Numbered from the stretch's first letter, positions 15,672 through 27,602 are shown. The stretch is DNA of 37,776 nt from Propionicimonas sp. (GCA_027492575.1 JAPUEM010000162.1:1-37776), one strand, 5' to 3'. Notes: generated by a model not told the origin, from the sequence alone. A program made the numbers and translations.

Positions 15672-15817
15672 TGGGATACGGGGACGGTTCCGCTGTCCCA
15701 CCTAGCCAGCGGGCAGGTGGGACGCAGGAACCGTCCCCCTGTCCCAACACTCCACTGACTAGGTGGGACACGGGAACCGTCCCCCTGTCCCACACGGGAA
15801 CCGTCCCCCTGTCCCAC
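15671..15817 (+). repeat. Cluster of GGGAC...GTCCC palindromic repeats upstream of E1
   Basis: Three units of about 31 bases begin at 15671, 15717 and 15763, an exact 46-base spacing. Each starts with GTGGGA, has GGAACCGTCCCC (or its complement-like form) in the middle and ends TGTCCCA. The last is followed by a perfect 24-base tandem duplication (15770-15793 and 15794-15817). The cluster fills most of the 193 bases between E3 and E1. Confidence 0.9.
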
Positions 15818-15864
15818 ACCTATCGCTCCACTCATCAGACCAGCTGAACCAGAAGAAGGAAGAA

Positions 15865-18321
<2,457 letters not shown>

Positions 18322-18334
18322 CTTCGCGCGCACA

Positions 18335-18409
18335 CATCGAGGGCCTGCCTTACCACCCGAGAGCCAGCCTTCAGTGCAGGCCCTCGGTGCGGAAGGCAGG
18401 CCCTCGATG
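18335..18409 (+). repeat. 17-base perfect inverted repeat downstream of E1
   Basis: Arms at 18335-18351 and 18393-18409 (core CGAGGGCCTGCCTT) are perfectly complementary, with related half-motifs GAGCCAGCCTT and GCAGGCCCTCGG in the loop. It lies 13 bases after the E1 stop and could end the operon, although no T-run follows. Confidence 0.75.
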
Positions 18410-18493
18410 GGTTGGGCGGAGTTGGAGCCGTCTCCACTCGTCCAGGTCCGCCCTCGGCGCGTCGCGGGCCGCTCCCGGCGGGTGGGGGAGAGC

Positions 18494-19159
18494 ATGGACG
18501 GTGTGATGAGCGAGCGTGGGCCGAAGCGGGCCGGAAGCGGACGGACGGCGTGGGCGGCTGCCGGGGCGGCGCTGGCCCTCGCGTTGACGGGCTGCGGCGT
18601 CGTCCAGCCCGGAACCCCGGCGACCACCTCTCCGACGGTGGCGTCGCCGACGCCCACGCTGACCGAGGGGAGTCCGTCTCCGGCGCCCAGCCAGCCGACC
18701 GAGTCGGCCACCCCCACCAACAGCCCGACTCCGACCGGCACCTCGACCGCGACGCCGACCGGCAGCCCCACCGGGACGCCGGCGGTGAAGGCGACCGGCA
18801 CGCTGCTCACCTTCTCGAACCTGGTCTCCGACCAGCTGACCGGCACCTGCCAGGTCAAGAAGGACGTGCCGACGCTCACCTTGGCGGACAAGAAGAACGA
18901 CTTCTACGAGACCGTCGAGATCGTGGTGACCCTGAAGGCCGGACGCGACGCGGTGGCCTCCGTCCGCGCCGCCTTCGGCGAGGACTTCGAGGGCACCACC
19001 CGCAAGCTGGTGCACCCCGACACCGGCACCAGCGCGAAGGTCTCGGTGAAGGGCTCGACCTACACGGTGACCGGCAAGGTGCTGATGTACGAGGGTTCGT
19101 CGAAGAAGGGAAGCCTGGTGCCGATCACCCTCACCGCGACCTGCGCCGGCGAGTGGTGA
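18494..19159 (+). CDS. Secreted lipoprotein with Pro/Thr/Ser-rich tether, function unknown
   Basis: A 221-residue predicted lipoprotein. A basic N-terminus is followed by an Ala/Leu-rich helix and a lipobox L-T-G-Cys34. Residues about 40-96 are almost entirely Thr, Pro, Ser, Gly and Ala (SPTPTLTEG, TPTGTSTATP), a wall-spanning linker. The compact C-terminal domain (about 97-221) is beta-rich with two cysteines (GTCQVKK and ATCAGEW), possibly a disulfide. I do not recognise a family. The frame is open further upstream; ATG 18494 was chosen because GGGGAG lies just before it and because it gives a normal signal peptide, with ATG 18506 as an alternative. It converges with the hydrolase gene on the other strand, with a REP-like element between them. 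Confidence 0.65.
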   Translation: MDGVMSERGPKRAGSGRTAWAAAGAALALALTGCGVVQPGTPATTSPTVASPTPTLTEGSPSPAPSQPTESATPTNSPTPTGTSTATPTGSPTGTPAVKATGTLLTFSNLVSDQLTGTCQVKKDVPTLTLADKKNDFYETVEIVVTLKAGRDAVASVRAAFGEDFEGTTRKLVHPDTGTSAKVSVKGSTYTVTGKVLMYEGSSKKGSLVPITLTATCAGEW

Positions 19160-19172
19160 CGGTACGCTCCTT

Positions 19173-19200
19173 GGTCATCCCGGACTCCGATCCGGGATCT
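19173..19200 (+). repeat. REP-like palindrome between convergent genes
   Basis: Copy of the GGTCATCCC...GGGATCT family, identical in its inner part to the copy in the first E2 linker (TCATCCCGGACTCCGATCCG). It sits in the 60 bases between two convergent genes, where it may serve as a terminator. Confidence 0.85.
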
Positions 19201-19219
19201 CAAGAAGGCGAACGGGTCC

Positions 19220-22009
19220 TCAGCCCTTGACCTTGGCGGTGCCCTTCGAGGTCTTGGTCACGGTGGTGTAGCCGGCCTTCCTGCCGGTCACCTTCACCGT
19301 GATCACCGCGTTCTTGTCCTTCTTCGCCAGCGTGTAGCTGGACGCGGTCGCCTTCGAGATCGCCTTGCCGTTGCGGTACCACTGGTAGGTCAGCTTCACG
19401 CCCTCCGGGGCCCAGCTGCCCGCCTTCGCCTTGAGCTTGCTCCCCACCTTCGCGCTGCCGCTGACGGTCGGGGTGGGGGTCTTGCCCAGTTTGCGCGGTG
19501 GCGCCACCTTGGCTGTGGCCTTGGAGGTCTTGGTAGCCGCGGTGTAGCCGGGCTTCGTCCCGGTCACCTTGACCGTGATGACGGCTCCGGCGTCCTTCGA
19601 GGTCAGCGTGTAGCTCGACTTGGTGGCCTCGGCGATCGCCTTCCCGTTGCGGTACCAGCGGTAGCCGAAAGCAGCGCCGGAGGGCTTCCAGGCGCCCGGG
19701 TCGGCCTTCAGGGTGAGCCCCACCCGCGCGGTGCCGGTGATCTTGGGGGTGGCCGTGGTGCCGAACGGCACGGTCGGGACGGTCTTGGTCGGCGACGAGG
19801 TGGCGGTGGCGGGGTTGTAGCCCTCCTTGGTGCCGGTGACGGCCACGGTCAGGGTGCTGCCGCCGTCGACGTCCTGGATCTTGTAGGTGGCCTTGGTGGC
19901 GCCGTCGATCGGGGTGTCGCCGCGGTACCACTGGTAGGCGAGGGTCACCGGTTCGGGTTTCCAACTGCCGGGCTTGGCGGTGAGCGTCTTGCCGACGGCC
20001 GCGGTGCCGGAGACGGTGGGCTTCGGCACCGCGGTCAGGTCGGCTGCCGGGACGGGCGTGGTGGCGTCCGAGGTGGTGGTCGCCGGGGCGTGGCCGTCCT
20101 TGGTGCCGGTGACGGCCACGGCGAGGGTATTGCCGCCGTCGACGTCCTGGATCTTGTAGGTGGCCTTGGTGGCGCCGTCGATGGGATCGTCGCCGCGGTA
20201 CCACTGGTAGCTGAGCGCGACGGGGTCGGGCTTCCAGGTGCCGGGCTTGGCGGTGAGCGTCTTGCCCACGGCCACCGTGCCGGAGACGGCCGGCTTGGGA
20301 GTGGTGGCGAGGGAGGGCAGCGGGGACGCCGTGACCGCGGCGGAGGTACGCGTCACGCCGACATAGGGCAGCCGGGTGCCGGTGACCGTGACGGTGAGCG
20401 AGGTGTTCGCGTCCGCCTCGGTCACCGTGTAGCTGGACGAGGTGGCCTTGCCGATGGGCTGGCCGTCGCGGTACCACTGGTAGTTGAGCTCGACCGTGCC
20501 CGGCCCCCAGCTGCCGGCCTTGGCGGTCAGCTTGCCGCCGACGAGCGGGTCTCCGCCGATGGTGGGCACGGGGGTCGGGCCGAGCAGCATGAACAGCTTC
20601 ACCCAGGTGGTCGCGTCGACCGTCCCGTCGCCGGACAGGCCGGCGTCGGTCTGGAACTGCTTGACCGAGGCCACGGTGGTCTTGCCCAGCGACGAACCCG
20701 AATCGGTGGCATAGCCGGCTCCGGAGAGCAGGGCGTTCAGCGCGGCCACCGCGTTGCCGGTGGCGCCCGACTTCAGGGTGAGACCGCCGAACAGGGCGGT
20801 GAGGGTGAGCGGGCCGGCCTCGCCGTCCGCGCCCAGGCCGTTGGCCTTTTGGTAGGCGGTCACGGCCTTCTTGGTGGCGGCGTCGTAGCTTCCGTTGACG
20901 GTGACCTTCTGCCCCGCCAGGTTCAGCAGCGACTGCAGGGCGCTCACCTTCGAGCCGCTGTTGTTGCTGGCCGTCGTCATCACCAGGGTGAACGAGGTGG
21001 CCGTCACGTCGTAGGCGCTCAGCCCCCAGGCCTTGATCAGGTCCTTCAGCTGGGCCGCGTAGTCGGCCGGCTTGGCGGAATCGGCGGCGGCGAGCGCGTC
21101 CACGAAGGCCGAGAGGTTGCCGGTGGCGGCGCGGGCCGCCTTGTAGTCGGCCTCGGCCATGATCAGCGCCGCGCGGTCCTTGAAGGCGTTCGTCAGCGAC
21201 GAGTAGGTGCGGTACTTGACCGCCTTCGCCCCGGAACCGATCACCGTGCAGCCGTTGGAGTAGCTGGTGGTCTGGGCGGCGTAGCCGACCCCGCTGACGC
21301 CGACGAAGTTGAGCGTCGACATCCGGCGGACGCCGGTGTAGTACTTGCGCGTCTTCCAGTAGCTCAGCGTGGTGTTGACCACCCCGGCGGCCCGGCCCCG
21401 TGCCTCGACGATCCGCCAGTCGCCGTTCGCGAGCTTGGCCGTGATCACGGCGACGTGCCCGATGCCGTTGGAGCGGGCGGGGTTGTTCTTGAGGAAGACG
21501 AGGTCGCCGACCTGCGGGTCGCCGCTGACCGCCTTGGTGCGGTTGTACAGCCCGGCCGCGGTGTCGTCGCCCATCACGAAGGCGCGGGTCTGGTTGTTCA
21601 GCCAGATGACGAGCCCGGAGCAGTCGAAGGATTTCGGGTTGGCGGCGTTGTGCGGCACCGGCGTGCCCAGGATGTAGGGCTTGCCGACCTGCTTGCCGGC
21701 GAGGCTGGCGTATTCGGCGGTGGTGGCGCCCGCCGTGCAGCGGGTGTTGAACAGGTTCTTCGACGAACTCGGGCCGGAGGTGCCCCAGTCGGATTCGACG
21801 ATCGCCTGGGCGATCAACGCCGAGGCGGGGATGCCGGTCGCCTTCTGTGCCGCCTGGGCCGGGGCGATCAGGGAGTTGACGAAGGTCTTCTTGCTGGAGT
21901 CGCTCAGGTTCGGCGCGGCGGCCGCGATATCGGGGACGGCGGTGCCCTGAAGCAGGCCGAAGATCATGGCGACGGCCATGGCGGCAAACAGCATTCGGGG
22001 AAGTCTCAC
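19220..22009 (-). CDS. Secreted peptidoglycan hydrolase: glucosaminidase with inserted NlpC/P60 domain, PG-binding and Ig-like repeats
   Basis: A 929-residue exported protein. Order: signal peptide (1-32); first half of a GH73-type glucosaminidase (38-91) with probable catalytic E72 in VESDWG and NLFNTRC; an NlpC/P60 endopeptidase domain (about 100-235) with Cys130 in FDCSGL and His185 in IGHVAV; second half of the glucosaminidase (about 250-330) with YSSLTNAFKDRAALI; two PG_binding_1 domains (about 352-409 and 413-475); and five Ig-like repeats of about 90 residues carrying YQWYR or YRWYR. The glucosaminidase would cut the glycan and the NlpC/P60 domain the peptide stem. Repeats two and three are also nearly identical in DNA (19795-20290), so they are recent duplicates or homogenised. 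The GTG start has AGGA upstream. It is not related to the neighbouring operons. Confidence 0.82.
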   Translation of the reverse strand: MRLPRMLFAAMAVAMIFGLLQGTAVPDIAAAAPNLSDSSKKTFVNSLIAPAQAAQKATGIPASALIAQAIVESDWGTSGPSSSKNLFNTRCTAGATTAEYASLAGKQVGKPYILGTPVPHNAANPKSFDCSGLVIWLNNQTRAFVMGDDTAAGLYNRTKAVSGDPQVGDLVFLKNNPARSNGIGHVAVITAKLANGDWRIVEARGRAAGVVNTTLSYWKTRKYYTGVRRMSTLNFVGVSGVGYAAQTTSYSNGCTVIGSGAKAVKYRTYSSLTNAFKDRAALIMAEADYKAARAATGNLSAFVDALAAADSAKPADYAAQLKDLIKAWGLSAYDVTATSFTLVMTTASNNSGSKVSALQSLLNLAGQKVTVNGSYDAATKKAVTAYQKANGLGADGEAGPLTLTALFGGLTLKSGATGNAVAALNALLSGAGYATDSGSSLGKTTVASVKQFQTDAGLSGDGTVDATTWVKLFMLLGPTPVPTIGGDPLVGGKLTAKAGSWGPGTVELNYQWYRDGQPIGKATSSSYTVTEADANTSLTVTVTGTRLPYVGVTRTSAAVTASPLPSLATTPKPAVSGTVAVGKTLTAKPGTWKPDPVALSYQWYRGDDPIDGATKATYKIQDVDGGNTLAVAVTGTKDGHAPATTTSDATTPVPAADLTAVPKPTVSGTAAVGKTLTAKPGSWKPEPVTLAYQWYRGDTPIDGATKATYKIQDVDGGSTLTVAVTGTKEGYNPATATSSPTKTVPTVPFGTTATPKITGTARVGLTLKADPGAWKPSGAAFGYRWYRNGKAIAEATKSSYTLTSKDAGAVITVKVTGTKPGYTAATKTSKATAKVAPPRKLGKTPTPTVSGSAKVGSKLKAKAGSWAPEGVKLTYQWYRNGKAISKATASSYTLAKKDKNAVITVKVTGRKAGYTTVTKTSKGTAKVKG

Positions 22010-22049
22010 GGTCCGTTCCTAGCGACTTCCCTTGTCGGGCCGCAATCGC

Positions 22050-22151
22050 CAGGTTGAGACCCGAGTTCTGAAGAACGGCTGAGAAACCGCCTCTGACAAG
22101 GGGTTATCGACGATCCTGGAAAGATCTCAACCTGAACATCAGAGTTGAGAC
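22050..22151. promoter_or_regulatory. Three GTTGAGA motifs upstream of the hydrolase gene
   Basis: CAGGTTGAGACC (22050-22061), its inverted near-copy GATCTCAACCTG (22123-22134) and CAGAGTTGAGAC (22140-22151) lie in the gap between the hydrolase and rlmB. The last two form a hairpin-like TCTCAAC/GTTGAGA pair. They may be operators or promoter parts for the hydrolase; I do not recognise the regulator. Confidence 0.35.
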
Positions 22152-22198
22152 TTCAGCAGGTCAGCCGCGTGACCGGGTTCGCCGGTCGTCATGAGAGA

Positions 22199-23176
22199 TC
22201 AGCCGCGGGAGCGGGTGATCTCGTAGAGCGCGATCGCCGCCGCCACAGAGGCGTTCAGCGATTCGACGGCCGACCCGATCGGGATGGACGCCAGGACGTC
22301 GCAGTTCTCGCGCACCAGGCGGGCCAGCCCTTCGCCCTCGGAGCCGACCACCAGCAGCACCGGGCCGTCGATGCCCGGGAAACCCGAGATGTCGGTCTCG
22401 CCCTCGCCGGCCAGCCCGACCACGGTGAAGCCGGCGTCGGCGTACTGCTTGAGGGTGCGGTTCAGGTTGGTCACCTGGGCGACCGGGACGCGGGCTGCCG
22501 CGCCCGCGGAGGTCTTCCAGGCGGCGGCCGTCATGTGCGCGGAGCGACGTTCGGGGATGATCACGCCCTGCGCCCCGAAGGCGGCCGCGGAGCGGATGAT
22601 CGCGCCGAGGTTGCGGGGGTCGGTGATCGAGTCGAGGGCGACCACCAGCCCGGCCGGCTCGGCGTGGATGGCGTCGGCGAGCACGTCGGAGGCATCCGCG
22701 TACTCGAACTCGGGCAGTTGCAGGGCCACGCCCTGGTGCACCCCGCCGCCGGTGAGCCGGTCGAGTTCGGTACGGGTGGCGGCCAGCAGCGGGATGCCGT
22801 GGTCGGCCGCGAAGGCGAAGATGTCGCGCAACCGCGCGTCCCGTTCGGAACCCTCGGCGACGTAGGCGCGGCGCACCGGCAGCCCGGCGTGCAGGGCTTC
22901 GAGGACGGCGTTGCGTCCGATCACCCAGTCGGCGCCGGCGGTGGCGGTGCCGCTCTTGCGCGGGGCGCCCGAGGAACCCTGCCGCGAGCCCTTGGGACGA
23001 TCCGGCGACTTGCCCGGCTCGGTCGCACGCCGCTTGCGATAGGCCTTGTGGTAGGGCCGATCCTCCGCCTTCGGGGTGGGGCCCTTGCCCTCCAGGCCGC
23101 GCCGGACCCGTCCGCCGGAACCGGCCGGGGTCGACTGCTTCTTGGTAGCGCCGCGGCGCTGGCTGTTGCCGGCCAT
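22199..23176 (-). CDS. rlmB: 23S rRNA (guanosine-2'-O)-methyltransferase RlmB
   Basis: SpoU/TrmH-class methyltransferase, 325 residues; methylates the ribose of a conserved guanosine (G2251 in E. coli) in the peptidyl-transferase region. Residues 1-85 are a basic, low-complexity tail usual in actinobacterial homologues. The N-terminal substrate-binding part begins at about WVIGRNAVLEALHAG. The knotted SAM domain shows motif 1 DSITDPRNLGAIIRSA, motif 2 VVGSEGEGLARL and motif 3 IPIGSAVESLNASVAAAI. The ATG overlaps the cysS stop by one base (TGATG), so the two genes form a coupled pair, an order common in actinobacteria. Confidence in the general function is high; the exact rRNA site is by family. 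Confidence 0.92.
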   Translation of the reverse strand: MAGNSQRRGATKKQSTPAGSGGRVRRGLEGKGPTPKAEDRPYHKAYRKRRATEPGKSPDRPKGSRQGSSGAPRKSGTATAGADWVIGRNAVLEALHAGLPVRRAYVAEGSERDARLRDIFAFAADHGIPLLAATRTELDRLTGGGVHQGVALQLPEFEYADASDVLADAIHAEPAGLVVALDSITDPRNLGAIIRSAAAFGAQGVIIPERRSAHMTAAAWKTSAGAAARVPVAQVTNLNRTLKQYADAGFTVVGLAGEGETDISGFPGIDGPVLLVVGSEGEGLARLVRENCDVLASIPIGSAVESLNASVAAAIALYEITRSRG

Positions 23177-24597
23177 CAATCCTCCAGGGCCCACTCGGGG
23201 CCGTTCGGGGTGTCGGTGATCTTCAGGCCGATCTCGCTCAGCTGGTCGCGGATGGCATCCGCCGCGGCCCAGTCCTTGCGAGCCCGCGCCTCCTGGCGTT
23301 GGGTGAGGATGGCCGCGACCAGCCCGTCCACCACCGGACGCAGGCTGGCCTGCTCGCCGGCGTCGGCGGAGTCGGATTCGCGCAGCAGGCCGAGCACGTC
23401 GAGCATCGAGGAGACCGCCGCGAGGGCCGCGGTGGCCGCTTCGGTGTCGCCGGCGTCGATCGCGACGTTGCCCTGCTTGATGGTGTTGAAGAGCACCGCC
23501 ATCGCGCCCGGCGTGCCCAGATCGTCGTCCATCGCCTGAGCGAACTCCTCGGGCATCGACTGCCGCTGGGCGAAGGCGAACCAGCCTGCCTGGCCGACCA
23601 GCTTCACGGCCCGCTGCAGGAAGCCGTCGATGCGGGCCAGCTGGGCGGTCGCCTCGGCCAGCGAGGTGTCGGAGAACTCCACCGACGAGCGATAGTGCGG
23701 GGCGAGCAGGTACAGCCGGACGGCCCGCGCCGGGTAGCGCTTCACGACCTCGCTGACCAGCGCGCCGTTGCCGAGGGACTTGCTCATCTTCTCGCCGGCG
23801 GCGGTGACCCAGCCGTTGTGCATCCAGGTCCGGGCGAACGGACGTCCGGCCGCCCGCGACTGGGCCAGTTCGTTCTCGTGGTGCGGGAAGCGCAGGTCGA
23901 GCCCGCCGCCGTGGATGTCGAACTCGTCGCCGAGGTACTTGCCGGCCATCGCCGAGCACTCGATGTGCCAGCCGGGCCGGCCCCTGCCCCAGGGCGAGGG
24001 CCACGAGGCGGTGAGCGGCTCGTTGGGCTTGTGCCCCTTCCACAGCGCGAAGTCGCGCGGGTCGTGCTTGCCGCGCGGATCGGCGTCGGCGGCCGCCTCC
24101 ATGTCGTCCACTCGCTGGTGCGACAGGGCGCCGTACTCCGGCCAGGAGCGGACGTCGAAGTAGACATCCCCCGAGCCGTCGGCGGCCACGTAGGCGTGAC
24201 CGCGTTCCAGCAGGATCTCGATCAGCTCGATCATCTCCGGGATGTGCCCGGTGGCCCGCGGCTCGTAGGTCGGCGGCTCGCAGCCCAGGGCGGCGTAGGC
24301 GTCGTGCAGTTCCCGCTCGAACCGGTAGGCGTGGGCGTACCAGGGCACCCCCGCCTCCGCGGACTTCTCCAGGATCTTGTCGTCGATGTCGGTGACGTTC
24401 GCCACCACGGTCACCTCGTAGCCGCGATAGGCCAGCCAGCGCCGCAGCACGTCGAAGACCACCTCCTTGCGGATGTGGCCCAGATGGGGGGACGCCTGCA
24501 CGGTGAGCCCGCAGTGGTAGATCGACACCTTGCCCGGCACGACCGGCACGAACGGACGCACGGCGCGCGTGGCGCTGTCGTATAGCTGCAGACTCAC
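23176..24597 (-). CDS. cysS: Cysteinyl-tRNA synthetase
   Basis: Class I aminoacyl-tRNA synthetase that charges tRNA-Cys. It is 473 residues, the normal length. The HIGH-type motif is HLGHIR, the KMSKS motif is intact (EKMSKSLGN), and the zinc site that recognises the cysteine thiol is visible as C29 (YHCG), WHIECSAM, and the histidines of FPHHENE. The paralogous mycothiol enzyme MshC is shorter and lacks the full C-terminal domain present here, so CysS is preferred. The GTG start is followed by [10 protein letters not shown], typical. The downstream rlmB is translationally coupled. Confidence 0.95.
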   Translation of the reverse strand: MSLQLYDSATRAVRPFVPVVPGKVSIYHCGLTVQASPHLGHIRKEVVFDVLRRWLAYRGYEVTVVANVTDIDDKILEKSAEAGVPWYAHAYRFERELHDAYAALGCEPPTYEPRATGHIPEMIELIEILLERGHAYVAADGSGDVYFDVRSWPEYGALSHQRVDDMEAAADADPRGKHDPRDFALWKGHKPNEPLTASWPSPWGRGRPGWHIECSAMAGKYLGDEFDIHGGGLDLRFPHHENELAQSRAAGRPFARTWMHNGWVTAAGEKMSKSLGNGALVSEVVKRYPARAVRLYLLAPHYRSSVEFSDTSLAEATAQLARIDGFLQRAVKLVGQAGWFAFAQRQSMPEEFAQAMDDDLGTPGAMAVLFNTIKQGNVAIDAGDTEAATAALAAVSSMLDVLGLLRESDSADAGEQASLRPVVDGLVAAILTQRQEARARKDWAAADAIRDQLSEIGLKITDTPNGPEWALED

Positions 24598-24645
24598 AGG
24601 CGGCAGTCTATTGCCCGGCGGCGAGCCTCGCTCGCGCGGCCACGG

Positions 24646-26007
24646 CTAGCCCGACTTCGCGCGCAGCGCTTCGATGTCGAGGAAGCCGGAGACGGGTTCG
24701 GCATCGGTGGCCGACTCCCAGGGATCCTCGGGCATGGGGCCCTCGTCGTCCACGAAACCCTGGGAGGGGTCGTAGGGGTTGGCCAGCTGGCGTTCCCCGG
24801 CGGGGACGGTCTCCGACATCACCTCGTCGGGCAGGCCGCGCAGCACGTCCTGGATGTAACCCCAGGCGGCCTCGACCAGGGGCACCTCGCGGCTCTCGCG
24901 CTGCGAGGCGTACCAGCGGTAGTCGAGCACCTCGTGGAAGATCTGGGCGGCGTCCCGCTTGCCGCGCAGTTCCGGCGGCACCGCGGAGACCACCGGCTGG
25001 AAGCACTCGGTGAGCCACTGGTGGGCGACCACGGCCTCGTCCACGTGCTGCTGGCCGGTGCGGGCACGGAAGGTGTCCAGGTCGTTGAGCAGGCGGCGGG
25101 CCTGGTTCTCCTCGACGTCGAGGCCGGCCAGGCGCAGCAGTCGCCGGCTGTGGTGGCCGGCGTCCACCACCTTGGGCTGGATGCGGATGTTGGAGCCGTC
25201 CGGTGAGGTGACGATGTCGAGTTCGGCCACGTCGAAGCCGAGGGCGTTGAGCCGGCGCACCCGGTTCTCGATCCGGAAGATCTCGCTGCCCGGGAACTCC
25301 TCGACGCCGGTCAGTTCGGCCCACAGGTCGCGGTACCGCGCGATGATCGTCTCGACCAGGGTGAGCGGATCGAGCGACGGGTCGAGCATCTGCCCGGCCT
25401 CCAGGTCGCAGAACTCGCCGTAGAGGTTCGTGGTCGCGATGGTCAGGTCGTGTTCGCGCTGCCCGTTGGTGAGGCTCTCGTGCATCTCTCCGGTCTCGGC
25501 GTCCACCAGGTAGGCGGCGAACTGGCCGGCGTCGCGGCGGAAGAGCACGTTCGACAGCGAGACGTCCCCCCAGAGGAAGCCGATCAGGTGCAGCCGGACC
25601 AGCAGCACGACCAGGGCGTCGATCAGCCGGGAGACGGTGTCCGGACGGACGCCGAAGTCGAACAACGCCCGGTACGGCAGCGAGAACTCCAGGTGCCGGG
25701 TGATCAGGACGGGGTCGAGCGGCTGGCCGGCAGCGTCGAACCGGCCGGTCACCACGGCCAGCGGCTCCACCGCCGGGGTGTCGGTGCGGTGCAGGTCGGC
25801 CAGCAGCCGGTACTCGTGGATGGCCAGGTGCTCGATCATCTCCTTGGCCGCGTAGACCGAGGTGCCCACCTTGATGAACCGGACGACGTGCCGCGAGATG
25901 CCTCGGGGCAGCGCCACCAGGTGGTCGGTCGGCCACTGCGCGAGCGGGATCCCCCACGGCAGCGGGATCAGCCGGGAGTCGGGCTTCGACGAGAGGAACC
26001 TGGGCAC
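24646..26007 (-). CDS. DUF4032 protein with kinase-like fold
   Basis: A 453-residue cytoplasmic protein of the actinobacterial DUF4032 group. The N-terminal half looks like a protein-kinase-like (lipopolysaccharide-kinase/RIO) fold: K55 in VYAAKE at the ATP-lysine position, a catalytic-loop equivalent WGDVSLSN (D148, N153), and VDAE with D169 replacing the DFG Asp. The C-terminal half (about 200-430) is charged and includes the DUF4032 region with RIQPKVVDAGHHSRRL. The C-terminus is acidic (DEGPMPEDPWES). The target is unknown. GTG 26007 gives the usual N-terminus (PRFLSSKPD) but its GGAG is only two bases away; GTG 26022 is an alternative with better spacing. The gene reads toward cysS, 48 bases away. 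Confidence 0.75.
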   Translation of the reverse strand: MPRFLSSKPDSRLIPLPWGIPLAQWPTDHLVALPRGISRHVVRFIKVGTSVYAAKEMIEHLAIHEYRLLADLHRTDTPAVEPLAVVTGRFDAAGQPLDPVLITRHLEFSLPYRALFDFGVRPDTVSRLIDALVVLLVRLHLIGFLWGDVSLSNVLFRRDAGQFAAYLVDAETGEMHESLTNGQREHDLTIATTNLYGEFCDLEAGQMLDPSLDPLTLVETIIARYRDLWAELTGVEEFPGSEIFRIENRVRRLNALGFDVAELDIVTSPDGSNIRIQPKVVDAGHHSRRLLRLAGLDVEENQARRLLNDLDTFRARTGQQHVDEAVVAHQWLTECFQPVVSAVPPELRGKRDAAQIFHEVLDYRWYASQRESREVPLVEAAWGYIQDVLRGLPDEVMSETVPAGERQLANPYDPSQGFVDDEGPMPEDPWESATDAEPVSGFLDIEALRAKSG

Positions 26008-26065
26008 CGCTCCTTCATACACCAAACCGCCACTCCCGCGCCTCTGCCCCCGGGCCCCTTGGTGA

Positions 26066-26111
26066 CAAGGTGTTGCCGATTCCCCGATCTCGCGACCTCC
26101 GCCACAGCTTG
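26066..26111 (+). repeat. 46-base palindromic element, copy 4
   Basis: Same length as the copies at 11700-11924, with ends CAAGGTGTTG and CCACAGCTTG and the internal CCCCGAT. It lies in the gap between the DUF4032 gene and the ATPase gene, about 14 kb from the first cluster. Confidence 0.85.
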
Positions 26112-26147
26112 TCGAGGTCAGGGGCCGAACCGGGCCCGGGTGTGCTG

Positions 26148-26193
26148 CAAGGTGTGGCCGAAGCCGCGTTCTCGGGCCGAACGCCACACCTTG
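26148..26193 (+). repeat. 46-base palindromic element, copy 5
   Basis: Fifth copy, ends CAAGGTGTGG and CCACACCTTG; centre diverged. It starts 82 bases after copy 4, close to the 81-base spacing of copies 1 and 2. Confidence 0.88.
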
Positions 26194-26260
26194 TGCGGGA
26201 GAGGGGAGGAGCCGCGGGGGTGAGGGGGCGCGGGGCGAGGGAACGGGGCGGGGGATGCGA

Positions 26261-26293
26261 AAACGCCCGGCCGGGGGAACCGGCCGGGCGTTT
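26261..26293 (-). terminator. Intrinsic-type terminator of the ABC ATPase gene
   Basis: A perfect 14-base stem (AAACGCCCGGCCGG at 26261-26274 and its complement at 26280-26293) with a 5-base loop, ending in a TTTT run on the minus strand, 11 bases after the ATPase stop. Confidence 0.85.
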
Positions 26294-26304
26294 CGGAGTG
26301 TGCG

Positions 26305-27399
<1,095 letters not shown>

Positions 27400-27505
27400 G
27401 CCAAATATCCTTTCCATGGGCAGGTACGTGCCCAACGATCCGTAGTGGAAAAACCGAGTCGCTTCTGCGCGGCTCTCGTGCATTCTGGCACACGAGTCCC
27501 CTTGT

Positions 27506-27553
27506 GGTCACGGGGTGGACGGCGGTTTCGAGAATCGATACCCGGCCGTGACC
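27506..27553. promoter_or_regulatory. Inverted repeats in the divergent ATPase/DedA promoter region
   Basis: GGTCACGG (27506-27513) and CCGTGACC (27546-27553) form an 8-base inverted pair. Inside it lies a second imperfect palindrome, GGTTTCGAGAATCGATACC (27524-27542). The region sits between two divergent genes and may hold operators. I see no clear consensus promoter for the ATPase gene. Confidence 0.35.
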
Positions 27554-27602
27554 TTTGCCCGCCGACCAGGCGCCGGAACCACTCGGGTAGGCTCGGCGGA
27601 CG

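Noticed and set aside
13494..15701. A 735-codon open frame on the minus strand across E2 and E3
   Set aside because: It is antisense to two clear genes, is rich in Gly, Asp, His and Arg as expected from a GC-rich shadow frame, and shows no domain.
15671..15817. CRISPR-like array because of regular 46-base spacing
   Set aside because: Only three to four palindromic units, spacers are short and repeat-derived, and there are no cas genes.
15763..15864. An E1 start in the repeat region (a 34-residue N-terminal extension)
   Set aside because: The extension is translated repeat DNA (GNRPPVPH type); the ATG at 15865 has a good ribosome site and gives a family-like N-terminus.
20090..22057. A 655-codon plus-strand frame opposite the hydrolase gene
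   Set aside because: Antisense shadow of the secreted hydrolase; composition is Gly/Arg/Val-rich with no motif.
23176..24597. MshC (mycothiol ligase) instead of CysS
   Set aside because: Full length and complete C-terminal region with linkage to rlmB favour CysS.
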